A stretch of 64,000 bases of DNA, from assembly GCF_000317595.1 (NCBI RefSeq), contig NZ_AEJC01000490.1:1-64000 (forward strand), read 5' to 3'. The notes below the pieces were generated by a model, which was not told the DNA's origin, did no database searches, and saw only the letters and a list, made by a program, of their open reading frames with translations. Below are positions 10,910 through 19,019 of this stretch, in pieces (position 1 is the stretch's first letter; every line of letters starts with the position of its first letter). The DNA comes from Streptomyces ipomoeae 91-03. Its GTDB lineage: Bacteria > Actinomycetota > Actinomycetes > Streptomycetales > Streptomycetaceae. The translations under genes and the position numbers were made by a program.

Positions 10910-13609
10910 TCATCCATGTCCGAGGACGTCGACCTGCCCCGGAGGCGGTGTCACGGGCAGTCGCACGGTGATCGTCGTACCGCTGCCGGGTGGGCTGACG
11001 ACGGTCAGCCGGCCGCCGCTGGCCTCCACGCGGTCGATGAGCCCGATCAGCCCCGAGCCCTTGTCCGGCTCCGCTCCCCCGTCCCCGTCGTCGCGGACGA
11101 CGAGCTCCAGCACGCCCTCGTGGTCCCGGCCCTCGACGGTCACCACGCTCGCGCGCGCGTGCTTGACGGCGTTGGTGAGGCACTCGGAGGTGACGTAGTA
11201 CGCCGCCACCTCGACCTGTTCCGGGAAGCGGGCCGTGGAGAGCTTCAAGTCGAGTTCCACGGGTACGGCGCAGCGGCGCGCGAGGGAGCGCAGGGCGGGG
11301 CCCAGGCCGCCCTTGGAGAGGATGGCGGGGTGGATGCCACGGGCCACCTGGAGGAGGTCCTGGAAGGTGTCGTCGAGGCCCTTGCCGAGGTGGGCCAGCT
11401 GCTGAGCGAGGGCGGATGAGCGGTCCTCGACCAGGGACTCCGTCATCCGCAGCTCCAGTTGGAGCGAGACCAGGCGCTGCTGGACGCCGTCGTGCAGGTC
11501 GCGTTCGATACGGCGCCGGGAGGCGTCCCCGGCGGCGACGACACGCGCGCGTGAGGCTCTCAGTTGGTCGCGGCTGTCGGCGTTGGCGATGGCGGTGGCG
11601 ATCAGTTCGGTGAAGTCGGCGAGCCGGGACTCGGTGCCCTCGGGGAGCGGGTCGAGCGGCGAGGCGGCGACGACGACGCCCCACAGCCGGCCCTCGACGA
11701 CGATCGGCGCGCCCACGGCGCTGCCGGCCCGGGCCGCGGACCGGGTGCGAGCCACCCCGTGGATCACCTGCCGCGCCGCCTCGCGTCGCACCAGTCGCGC
11801 GTCCTCGGCGCGCGCGATGCCCAGGACCGTGTTGGCGCCGTCGGGCTCGTAGCGCAGTACGGCCGCGGCCGTGCTCAGCAGGGCCCCCACCTCCTCGGCC
11901 ACCTTGGCGAACACCTCGGACGGCGGCACCCCGCGCGCGACGGCGGTGGCGACCCTGCGCAGCGCGGCCTGTTCGAGGGCGGCCAGGCGGCTCTCGGTGA
12001 CGTCGCGGGCGGCGGCGTAGATGAGCCCTTCCTCGCGGACGGCCCGGGCGCTCCACTGCAGCCAGCACTCGGTGCCGTCCGCGCGGACGTACCGGTTCTC
12101 GAACTCGGCGATCTCGTCGCCGCCCGCGAGCCGCGCAAGGGCCTCCTCGGTGCTGTCCCGGTCCTCCTCGCGGACGAAGTCCATGAGCGGTCTGGAGGTC
12201 AGCGTCTCGCTCGAATATCCGAGAGTGCGTTCGAAGGCGGGGTTGACGCGCTTGAAGTGGCCGTCGAGTCCGCTGATGCACAGCAGGTCGAGGGAGAGGT
12301 TGAAGATGCCCTCCAGTTCCTGTTCGGCCCGCCTGCGCCGGCCGTGGGCGGCGGCGAACGACGCCATGGTGCCGTTCATGCCGCCCAGCAGCTGGGCCCA
12401 GGTGCCGTGGAAGGCGTCGACCTCGGCCCGGTGTTCGAGCCGGCCCGCGTCGATCGCCGTGTTCATGGCCCGGATCTGCTCGGCCAGCCGTTCGGTGGTC
12501 ACCCGCAGCTCGCGGAAGGTGTCGGCGACGTCCCCGAGCTCGTCACGCCCGGCGTAGCGGATGTCGTACGAGAGGTCGCCGTCGGACAGGGCCCGGGCGC
12601 CCTCGGCGACCTGGCCGAGGGGCTGGGTGATCGAGCGGCGCAGGGCCAGCGCCAGGACGGTGACCAGGCACAGGACGGTCAGCGAGACGCCCAGGTCGGT
12701 GAACGCCTGCCGCCGTGTGGTGCGCAGGTCGCGGTCGGCGGTGACGGCGAGTTCGCGCGCCGCCCGGTGCTGGATGGCGTGCAGATCCTCGACATAGGCC
12801 CCGGACTGAGCGAGCCAGCGGTCGTACGAGGGCCAGTCGGCGGGCCGGGTGGCGGAGTCGGCGAGCATGTCGCGGACCTTGCGGACGGCGCGGCCGGGAG
12901 CCTGGAAAGCGGCGCTGTCCAGCTCGGTCTCCAGCTCGTCGGAGGCATTCAGGCGGAATGCCCTCAGCTCGGCCTCCTCCAGTTCGGTCCAGCGGCCGGC
13001 GGCGGTGGGGCGTTCACCGGCGGGGGCATCGAACAGGATGGCGAGCTCGGCCCGCTCCCGTTCAGTGGCCGCGATGGCCCTCAGCAGCACGATGTGGGCG
13101 TCGGCCGCCCGGCCCGCGGCCCTGGTCGGCCGCCCGGACTCCAGGCCGGCGATGGTGTCGAGGAGAACGTTCTCGATGGCCTCGTACCGTCTGGCCACGG
13201 TCGGCGCGTCCAGCGAGGCGGTGCCCGTCTCGACGCGCAGCGCGTGCAGTTGCCGGCGTACGGAGTCGAGGACACCGGCGATGTCGGCCCCCGGCCGGTC
13301 GAGGGCCCGTTCGGTGGCCCGCCGCAGTGCGCCGTCTGTGGCCCGCTGGGCCGCGGCACGCTCGCGCGCGGTGTCTGTCGCGGGGCGCAACCTGTGCTGC
13401 ACCGCGGCGATCCGCTCCCGGGCGACCGCTTCGGAGACCTCACTCGTCGCGAACGACACCCGGATCGCGGTGTCGAAGTCCCCCAGCCTGCGCGCCTCCT
13501 CCCACCGGGTCACGGCGGCGAGGGCCGTGAAGGCCAGCAGAACGGTCACCGGCAGCAGCACGAGCAGCATCAGCTTGGGACCGACCCGCAGCCGGGACAG
13601 GAACGGCAC
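10910..13609 (-). CDS. NIT-HAMP-PAS-GAF sensor histidine kinase
   Basis: A membrane sensor kinase of 899 residues. Order: TM1 (13-33); an extracytoplasmic NIT-type helical domain (about 55-260); TM2 (304-324); HAMP (325-376); PAS (about 432-540); GAF (545-680); HisKA_3 with phospho-acceptor His706 in RRRIERDLHDGVQQRL; and a C-terminal HATPase domain (VRDDGDGG, GSGLIGL). NIT domains are linked to nitrate or nitrite sensing in some proteins, but the ligand here is unknown. The GTG at 13609 is chosen for GGAGG 4 bases upstream. The frame stays open to 14032 only because a 36-bp repeat array multiplies in steps of three. Its neighbours, a NarL regulator and two lipoproteins, suggest one sensory unit. 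Confidence 0.9.
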   Translation of the reverse strand: MPFLSRLRVGPKLMLLVLLPVTVLLAFTALAAVTRWEEARRLGDFDTAIRVSFATSEVSEAVARERIAAVQHRLRPATDTARERAAAQRATDGALRRATERALDRPGADIAGVLDSVRRQLHALRVETGTASLDAPTVARRYEAIENVLLDTIAGLESGRPTRAAGRAADAHIVLLRAIAATERERAELAILFDAPAGERPTAAGRWTELEEAELRAFRLNASDELETELDSAAFQAPGRAVRKVRDMLADSATRPADWPSYDRWLAQSGAYVEDLHAIQHRAARELAVTADRDLRTTRRQAFTDLGVSLTVLCLVTVLALALRRSITQPLGQVAEGARALSDGDLSYDIRYAGRDELGDVADTFRELRVTTERLAEQIRAMNTAIDAGRLEHRAEVDAFHGTWAQLLGGMNGTMASFAAAHGRRRRAEQELEGIFNLSLDLLCISGLDGHFKRVNPAFERTLGYSSETLTSRPLMDFVREEDRDSTEEALARLAGGDEIAEFENRYVRADGTECWLQWSARAVREEGLIYAAARDVTESRLAALEQAALRRVATAVARGVPPSEVFAKVAEEVGALLSTAAAVLRYEPDGANTVLGIARAEDARLVRREAARQVIHGVARTRSAARAGSAVGAPIVVEGRLWGVVVAASPLDPLPEGTESRLADFTELIATAIANADSRDQLRASRARVVAAGDASRRRIERDLHDGVQQRLVSLQLELRMTESLVEDRSSALAQQLAHLGKGLDDTFQDLLQVARGIHPAILSKGGLGPALRSLARRCAVPVELDLKLSTARFPEQVEVAAYYVTSECLTNAVKHARASVVTVEGRDHEGVLELVVRDDGDGGAEPDKGSGLIGLIDRVEASGGRLTVVSPPGSGTTITVRLPVTPPPGQVDVLGHG

Positions 13610-13763
13610 CGCACCTCCGGCGGCGGCCCGCCGCCGGAGGTGCGCGAGGGCGGGCCGGAGGGCCGGGGGTCGGCTTTGCGAAGGTAAGGCGTGCGGGGCC
13701 GGGACACGACCCAGTGCGCGTGAGCGGCGAAGGGCAGGGGTGCGTCTCTCCGAGGGCGAGTCG

Positions 13764-14052
13764 CGGGGGTCTGCGGCACGGCTTTCGGAAGCTGATCGGC
13801 CTGGGTCGGTGGCGCGGTATTCAGAAGGCAATCGGCCCGACTCGGTGGCACGACTCTCCGAAAGGGACCGGCTCCCGTCGGTGGCACGGCCACCCGAAAG
13901 CGACCGACCCGACTCGGCAGCCGAGCCGTCCGAGAGCGACCGACCCCCGTCGACAGCCGGGCCATCCGAAAGCAACCGACCCCCATCAACAGCCCCACCC
14001 TCCGGAAGCAACCAACCCCCGTTGACGGGCACGGCCGCTCGAAGGGGACCGG
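13764..14052. repeat. Eight tandem degenerate 36-bp units
   Basis: Contiguous units start at 13764, 13800, 13836, 13872, 13908, 13944, 13980 and 14016 (the last is 37 bp). They share a core like GTCGGTGGCACGG followed by CCGAAAGCGACCGA. There are no spacers, so it is not CRISPR. Because 36 is a multiple of three, at least three reading frames stay open across it, which makes apparent coding here uninformative. It fills most of the 493-bp gap (13610-14102) between the downstream lipoprotein gene and the kinase; the rest of that gap holds only the kinase ribosome binding site. Confidence 0.9.
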
Positions 14053-14102
14053 CCCGGGTCGTCCGGTCGGTTTCGTGAAGGTGATCGGCGCATCGCCGGG
14101 CC

Positions 14103-15491
14103 TCACGAACCGGTGGGCGGGTAGTAGCGGTGGTCGGCCAGGTCCTTGTCGACGGCGCGCACGGCCTCGTCCAGGGCGGGTTTCACGGGGGCTCCGCGCA
14201 TGATCTCGGTGAACGCGTGGGCGAAGGCCTTGCTGATCGCCGGGTAGGCGGGGGTCTGCGGCCGGGGCCGGGCGACTCCGCTGCGCAACTGTTCGATGTA
14301 GAGCCGGGCGGGGCCGTCCTCCGCGAACATACCGGTGCGTTCGACGGCGGTTCCGGTGGCGGGTATCGCGCCGTTGGCCTCCGTCATGCGCAGGATCTCG
14401 TCGCACCGCAGCAGGAAGGCCAGGAACCGCCACACCGCGTCGCCGTCGGCGCCGCCCGCCGGGACGCCCCACTGCCAGGAGCCCATGCCCGTGGCGGTGC
14501 CCGTGCCGAAGTCGGGCAGCGGCACGATCGCCACGTCGCCGGGGAACGCCTCGGAGTAGCGCCGGTACCACCAGTGGCCGGTCCAGGACACGGGGCTCCT
14601 GCCTTTCTGAAAGGCCTCGGCGTCCTTGTCCGCGTCCACGTATCCCGCCTTCGCCCAGCCCTGCAGCGTCGTCAGCGCCTCGACCGTCCGCGGCCCGTTG
14701 AGCACGCCGTCGGCCGTTCGATAGGTGGAACGTTCGACCAGATCACCGCCCGCCGACCACACCGCCGGGGCGAATCCGTACGTTCCCCACTCGGTGTCGG
14801 CCCACGCCAGCTGGAGGTCCAGCGGCCTCTCGTAGCCCAATGAGCGCAGTTTCTTCAGAATGCCGGTGAACTCGTCGGCGGTCCAGGCGTCGCCGATGCC
14901 CTTCGGGACGCGGACACCGGCCTTCTTGAGCACCGAGGGCCGTATGTAGAGGCCGAGTCCGGAGTCAAAGGTTCCGAGACCCCACAACCTGCCCCGGTAG
15001 GTGCCCTGTTCGAGGATCGAGGGGAGCAGATCCGCGCGCAGGGCCTCCGGGACGCAGGAGTCGATCGGTCTGAGGTCGCCCGCCCAGGCGTGGCTGAACA
15101 GGTTCGTGGCGTCGAAGTCGAGCAGGTCGGGCAGTTCGCCGTCGGCCGCCGCCTCGCGGACCAGGTCGTCGTAGTCGCCCTTGGGCAGACTGACGAGCCG
15201 GACCTTCACCTCGTCCTGGGCGGCGTTGAAGGCCCGTACCTGTGCCCGCACGGCATCCAGTTCACCCCGCGCGGCCGGTGCGTGGAACCACATGGTGATC
15301 TGCGTGGAGCCACCGTCGATCCGCCCGTCGCAGGTCGCGTCGGCCCGCCGCCGGGCGCCGTCGTGACCGTCCGAGTCCGTGTCGCACCCGGCGAGGAGCA
15401 GCGCCGTGCAGAGCACTACGGCGAGAAGGGGGCGGCCGGGTGCCTTCGGTCTCGCGGCAGCGCGCCCCCGCGTCCCGACGCCGAATCTCAT
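14103..15491 (-). CDS. Family 1 solute-binding lipoprotein (second copy)
   Basis: A 462-residue extracellular solute-binding protein with a lipobox LLLAGC (Cys36), so predicted to be anchored to the outer face of the membrane. It has the fold signatures of ABC sugar-binding proteins (TMWFHAPAARGELDAV, ELPDLLDFDATN). It is a close paralogue of the gene directly upstream; both share CDGRIDG, DSCVPE, GTFDSGLGLY, SWQWG and RSGVARPRPQTPAYPA, and have identical length. Its ATG at 15491 overlaps the upstream stop (ATGA). No permease or ATPase lies nearby, so a sensing role with the downstream kinase is more likely than transport by a local importer (inference). Confidence 0.9.
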   Translation of the reverse strand: MRFGVGTRGRAAARPKAPGRPLLAVVLCTALLLAGCDTDSDGHDGARRRADATCDGRIDGGSTQITMWFHAPAARGELDAVRAQVRAFNAAQDEVKVRLVSLPKGDYDDLVREAAADGELPDLLDFDATNLFSHAWAGDLRPIDSCVPEALRADLLPSILEQGTYRGRLWGLGTFDSGLGLYIRPSVLKKAGVRVPKGIGDAWTADEFTGILKKLRSLGYERPLDLQLAWADTEWGTYGFAPAVWSAGGDLVERSTYRTADGVLNGPRTVEALTTLQGWAKAGYVDADKDAEAFQKGRSPVSWTGHWWYRRYSEAFPGDVAIVPLPDFGTGTATGMGSWQWGVPAGGADGDAVWRFLAFLLRCDEILRMTEANGAIPATGTAVERTGMFAEDGPARLYIEQLRSGVARPRPQTPAYPAISKAFAHAFTEIMRGAPVKPALDEAVRAVDKDLADHRYYPPTGS

Positions 15492-16876
15492 GGCTTGCTC
15501 TGTGGGTAACCGTCGTGGGCGGCCAGATCCTTGTCGATGTCCTCGACGGCCCGGTCCAGCGTCTTGCGCGCGGGGGCGCCGGCGAAGACGATCTCGGCGA
15601 CCGCGCGGGCGAAGGCCTGGGTGACCGCAGGGTAGGCGGGGGTCTGCGGCCGGGGCCGGGCGACGCCGCTGCGCAACTGCTCGATGAACAAACGTTCGTG
15701 ACCGTTCTCGTCGTACTGCTTCGACAGCTTCACCGCTCTCTCGGTCGCCGGAATGGCGCCGTTGGCCTCGCTCATCCTGAGCACCTGCTCCGGCTGCAAC
15801 AGGTACTCCAGGAAGCGCCACACCGCGTCGCCGTCGGCGCCGCCCGAGGGGATGCCCCACTGCCAGGACCCCATCCCGGTGACGGTGCCGGTGCCGAAGT
15901 CGGGCAGCGGCACGATCGCCACGTCGTCCGGGTGCGCGGCACTGAACTCGCCGTACTTCCAGTGCCCCATCCAGGAGATGGGGCTGCGGCCCTTCACGAA
16001 CGCGCTCTTGTCCTCGCCCCGGTCGACGTACCCCTCCTCCACCCAGCCCCGCAGGGTGGTGAGCGCGTCGACGGACTGCGGGCTGTTGAGGAACCCGTCG
16101 GCGGTACTGAACTTCTCGGGGTCGATGAGGTCGCCGCCCGCGGACCAGACCGCCGGGGCGAAGGCGTAGGTGTTCCACTCGTCGGGGCGCGCGGAGTCGA
16201 CGAAGTTGAGGTCCAGCGGCGCCTCGTAGCCCTCCGCGCGCAGCGTGCGCAGGATCCCCGTCAGCTCGTCGGCGGTCCAGGCGTCCTCGATGCCCTTCGG
16301 GACGCGGACGCCCGCCGCCTTGAGCACCGAGGGCCGTACGTACAGGCCGAGCCCGGAGTCGAAGGTGCCGACGCCCCACAGCCGTCCGTCGTACGTGCCC
16401 TGCCGGCGGATCGAGGGGAGCAGATCGTCGCGGACCGTCTCGGGCACGCAGGAGTCGATCGGCTTGAGCTTGCCGGACCAGGCGTAGCTGTAGAGGTTCG
16501 GGCCGTCGAAGTCGAGCAGGTCCGGCAGGTCGCCGCTGGCCGCCGCGGACAGGACGAGTTCGGTGTACGGACGCTGTTCGGGCAGGGTGACCAGTTCGAC
16601 CCGCACCTGCCGCTGGGCCTTGTTGAACTCCTTGACCTGGCTGCGCAGGGTGCTCAACTCGCCGCTCTGTCCGGCATGGAACCACAGCGTGATGTGAGCG
16701 GTGCCGTCGATCCGGCCGTCGCAGGTGGTGTCGCCCGCCGCCTTGTCGCCCTCGCCCCGCCGGTCCTCCCCGTCGCCGCCGCTGCATCCCGCCAGCAGTA
16801 AGACGGCAGTCGACATTCCGGACAGCAGGGCGCGACGGATCCGACGCGCGCCGACGTCTCTGTGCGGCGCCCTCAT
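15488..16876 (-). CDS. Family 1 solute-binding lipoprotein (first copy)
   Basis: A 462-residue extracellular solute-binding lipoprotein with lipobox LLLAGC (Cys31). It is paralogous to the next gene along its whole length and translationally coupled to it. The ATG at 16876 is preferred; a GTG at 16879 is immediately upstream and equally placed relative to a GTGGGGGTG purine stretch. It is the first gene of a leftward unit that leads to the NIT-domain kinase and the NarL regulator, and it is divergent from a single-domain receiver gene. The ligand cannot be told from the sequence; family 1 usually binds oligosaccharides or glycerol-phosphate compounds. Confidence 0.9.
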   Translation of the reverse strand: MRAPHRDVGARRIRRALLSGMSTAVLLLAGCSGGDGEDRRGEGDKAAGDTTCDGRIDGTAHITLWFHAGQSGELSTLRSQVKEFNKAQRQVRVELVTLPEQRPYTELVLSAAASGDLPDLLDFDGPNLYSYAWSGKLKPIDSCVPETVRDDLLPSIRRQGTYDGRLWGVGTFDSGLGLYVRPSVLKAAGVRVPKGIEDAWTADELTGILRTLRAEGYEAPLDLNFVDSARPDEWNTYAFAPAVWSAGGDLIDPEKFSTADGFLNSPQSVDALTTLRGWVEEGYVDRGEDKSAFVKGRSPISWMGHWKYGEFSAAHPDDVAIVPLPDFGTGTVTGMGSWQWGIPSGGADGDAVWRFLEYLLQPEQVLRMSEANGAIPATERAVKLSKQYDENGHERLFIEQLRSGVARPRPQTPAYPAVTQAFARAVAEIVFAGAPARKTLDRAVEDIDKDLAAHDGYPQSKP

Positions 16877-16996
16877 CACGCACCCCCACTCGAACGAACG
16901 CCCTGGGCCCCAGGGCAGCGACATGCTACTCCTCGTGGCGCGTTCGATTCCCTGCGTGAGTGCGAACGGATCGATCCGGTAAAGGACTTCAGCACA

Positions 16997-17044
16997 TTCC
17001 GGCTAACGGGAATCCGGCCGGGACGACACTTTCCGGCTAGCCGG
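16997..17044. promoter_or_regulatory. Paired TTCCGGCTARCSGG elements in divergent promoter region
   Basis: Two direct copies lie between the divergent lipoprotein and receiver genes: TTCCGGCTAACGGG at 16997-17010 and TTCCGGCTAGCCGG at 17031-17044, starting 34 bp apart. The second contains the perfect 12-bp palindrome CCGGCTAGCCGG. A third copy precedes the NarL regulator gene 6.4 kb away. I read them as binding sites of one regulator, perhaps that NarL protein itself. Confidence 0.65.
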
Positions 17045-17080
17045 GATGTGCGTCCCCGAGCACGTTGGGAGGCTGACGGC

Positions 17081-17467
17081 ATGTCCATGCGCTGTCTGAT
17101 CGTCGATGACAGTGCCCGTTTCCTGGAGGCCGCCCGCACGCTTCTGGAGCGCGACGGGATCCGTGTCGTCGGTGTGGCCTCCACTGGTGCGGAGGCGCTC
17201 GCGCGAGCCGTGGAACTGGCCCCGGACGTCGTCCTGTTGGACATCGATCTCAACGGCGAGAGCGGGCTGGAACTCGCGCCACGACTCGCACGCACCGCTT
17301 CCTCCATCATCATCATCCTCACGTCGACGCACTCGTTGGACGACATCCAGGAACTCGTCGCGGCCAGTCCTGCCAGGGGTTTTCTCCACAAATCGAAGCT
17401 CTCCGGACAGGCTCTGCGAGACCTGCTGGGGCCCGATCCCCGGCCCCCGGCGCATCGAGGGTTCTGA
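17081..17467 (+). CDS. Single-domain response regulator receiver
   Basis: A 128-residue protein made only of a CheY-like receiver domain. The acidic pocket Asp9-Asp10, phosphoacceptor Asp54 in VLLDIDLNG, the Thr/Ser switch (ILTSTH) and Lys in FLHKSKLS are all intact, so it should be phosphorylatable. No output domain follows; the chain ends after a short Pro-rich tail. GGGAGG lies 8 bases before the ATG at 17081. Its divergent placement next to the lipoprotein-kinase cluster, and the shared motif in between, suggest it takes or drains phosphate from that kinase. It is complete, not a truncated LuxR regulator, since no remnant follows. Confidence 0.88.
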   Translation: MSMRCLIVDDSARFLEAARTLLERDGIRVVGVASTGAEALARAVELAPDVVLLDIDLNGESGLELAPRLARTASSIIIILTSTHSLDDIQELVAASPARGFLHKSKLSGQALRDLLGPDPRPPAHRGF

Positions 17468-17673
17468 CGGTGATGACCGGCCATGTCGCACATCAGGTGT
17501 TGTCGGGATCTGGTCAACACGCTTCAATGCGGGGGAACTCGGGGACCGGAACGCTGTCGTACGGATGTAAAGACATGTGGTCGCCAGAACACCGCGCGTC
17601 CACCGGGTGCTCCCCGATCGGCCCTCCGCGCGGTCCGACCAGCCCTCGCGCCTCCTCACAGAAAGGCCCCTGC

Positions 17674-18690
17674 ATGCGGCACGCCCCAGCCCCAGAGCAC
17701 GCGGACGGCGCGGCGGTCACCGACGTCCCGGACGTCCCTGACGCCTTGGACATCCCGGATGCCGCGGACGGCGCCATGGCGGAGTTGGAGTCGGTCCTGA
17801 AAGGCGGCCCCTTCCACGTCGCGCTGCGCGCCGCGATCGCCGCGCGCGGACTGCCGCTGCAGCGTGTGCAGCACCATCTGTCGCGCCATGGGGTCAAGGT
17901 CGGTGTCACCAGCCTCAGTTACTGGCAGCAGGGCGCCAGGCGCCCCCAGCGCCCCGAGTCGCTGCGCGCGGTACGTGCCCTGGAGGAGATCCTCCAACTC
18001 CCGGACGAGTCGCTGATCCGTCTGCTCGTCCAGGCCGACGGACTCTCCGGCCCGGAGCGCCCCGTCGGCCGCTCCTACCGCGCGGTCGTGGAGGCCTCCG
18101 GCGTCCTGGAACGGCTCCTCGACGAACTGGAGGTGTCGCCGGACGGGGGCGTGCACACGGTCGGCCATCACGAGCGGGTCCGGGTCGGCGCCTGCCGGGA
18201 ACTGCTCGGCCGCGAGTCCCAGCACATCGTCCGCGCCCACAAGGACGGCGTGGACCGCTATGTCGCCGTCCACCACGGCGACCCCGGCTGCACACCCGAG
18301 CGCATGGCCGTCCGCGCCCTGGAGAACTGCCGCCGCGGGCGGGTGCGCTGGGACCACGACACCGGGGTCCTCGTCGCCGAGCTCCTCTTCGACACCCGGC
18401 TGCGCAGCGGTGATACGTTCCTCTTCCGCTATGGGTTCGACGACGGTACGGCCGGGGTCTGCACCGAGTACGTCCGCGGCTTCCGCTCCGCCGGCGGACA
18501 GTACGCCCTCCAGATCCGCTTCGACGAGCGCGCCCTGCCGGTGCGCTGCCACCGCTTCAGCCAGCACTCGCCGGCGGCCCCTCGCAGCGGCCGCCAATCC
18601 CTCGCCCTGAGCACCCAGCACCGCTCGGTCCACTTCGTCGAGCCCCGGGTACGGACGGGGATCGTGGGGATCGGGTGGGACTGGGAGTGA
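17674..18690 (+). CDS. Helix-turn-helix-like protein of unknown function
   Basis: A 338-residue soluble protein. After a variable Asp/Pro-rich N-terminus with imperfect DVPDVPDALDIPDAAD repeats, residues 50-110 look like an XRE-type DNA-binding fold (LPLQRVQHHLSRHGVKVGVTS, with a tryptophan-containing recognition-like helix and LEEILQLPDESL). The remaining 220 residues resemble no family I can name; they include a conserved-looking HRF-type cluster near the end. The ATG at 17674 has an AGAAAGG site 7 bases upstream; the shorter start at 17776 is possible. It stands alone between a receiver gene and a sugar kinase. I infer a regulator, with low certainty about its target. Confidence 0.75.
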   Translation: MRHAPAPEHADGAAVTDVPDVPDALDIPDAADGAMAELESVLKGGPFHVALRAAIAARGLPLQRVQHHLSRHGVKVGVTSLSYWQQGARRPQRPESLRAVRALEEILQLPDESLIRLLVQADGLSGPERPVGRSYRAVVEASGVLERLLDELEVSPDGGVHTVGHHERVRVGACRELLGRESQHIVRAHKDGVDRYVAVHHGDPGCTPERMAVRALENCRRGRVRWDHDTGVLVAELLFDTRLRSGDTFLFRYGFDDGTAGVCTEYVRGFRSAGGQYALQIRFDERALPVRCHRFSQHSPAAPRSGRQSLALSTQHRSVHFVEPRVRTGIVGIGWDWE

Positions 18691-18955
18691 GCGGGCGGGG
18701 GCGCGGCGACGGGCGATGAGCGGCAGCGGCCGGGAGTGAGGAGACCCGGGCGGGAGTGAGGGGACGCGGGCGCGGCGACGGACGGCGCATGTCCGGGAAC
18801 CAGGCGGTGGGCCGGCGGGAACTGAGCGCTGTGTGGGCGGACTCGGCGATGACGGGGGCCGGGTCGGCGCGCAGCGCGCAGCACACGGCACACGGCGCAC
18901 GGCGTTGATGGGCCGGTCGTGAGGGCCCGCCCGGCAGAGACCGGCGATCGCGCTG
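18691..18955. other. Part of a 329-bp gap, no gene seen
   Basis: The stretch is G-rich, with imperfect repeats around GGGAGTGAGG (18735-18765) and GGGCGCGGCGACGG (twice, near 18690 and 18770). I see no open frame with a ribosome binding site. The right end of the gap carries the operator-like palindrome described separately. Confidence 0.5.
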
Positions 18956-18969
18956 CGCAAACGTTTGCG
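18956..18969 (+). promoter_or_regulatory. LacI-family operator-like palindrome
   Basis: CGCAAACGTTTGCG is a perfect 14-bp palindrome with the central CG typical of LacI/GalR-family operators. It ends 50 bp before the start of the PfkB kinase gene, a normal position for repression. No LacI-type regulator gene is in the window. Confidence 0.7.
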
Positions 18970-19019
18970 GTACCTTCCGGCCCAGAGTCTGCCGAGTGCC
19001 CCGAGAAAGGATCCGTGGC

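Noticed and set aside
13610-14032. N-terminal extension of the kinase through the 36-bp repeats
   Set aside because: GGAGG before GTG 13609 and the family start favour the short form; open frames here are a by-product of the repeat length.
13764-14052. CRISPR array
   Set aside because: Units are contiguous, degenerate and lack unique spacers; no cas genes are nearby.
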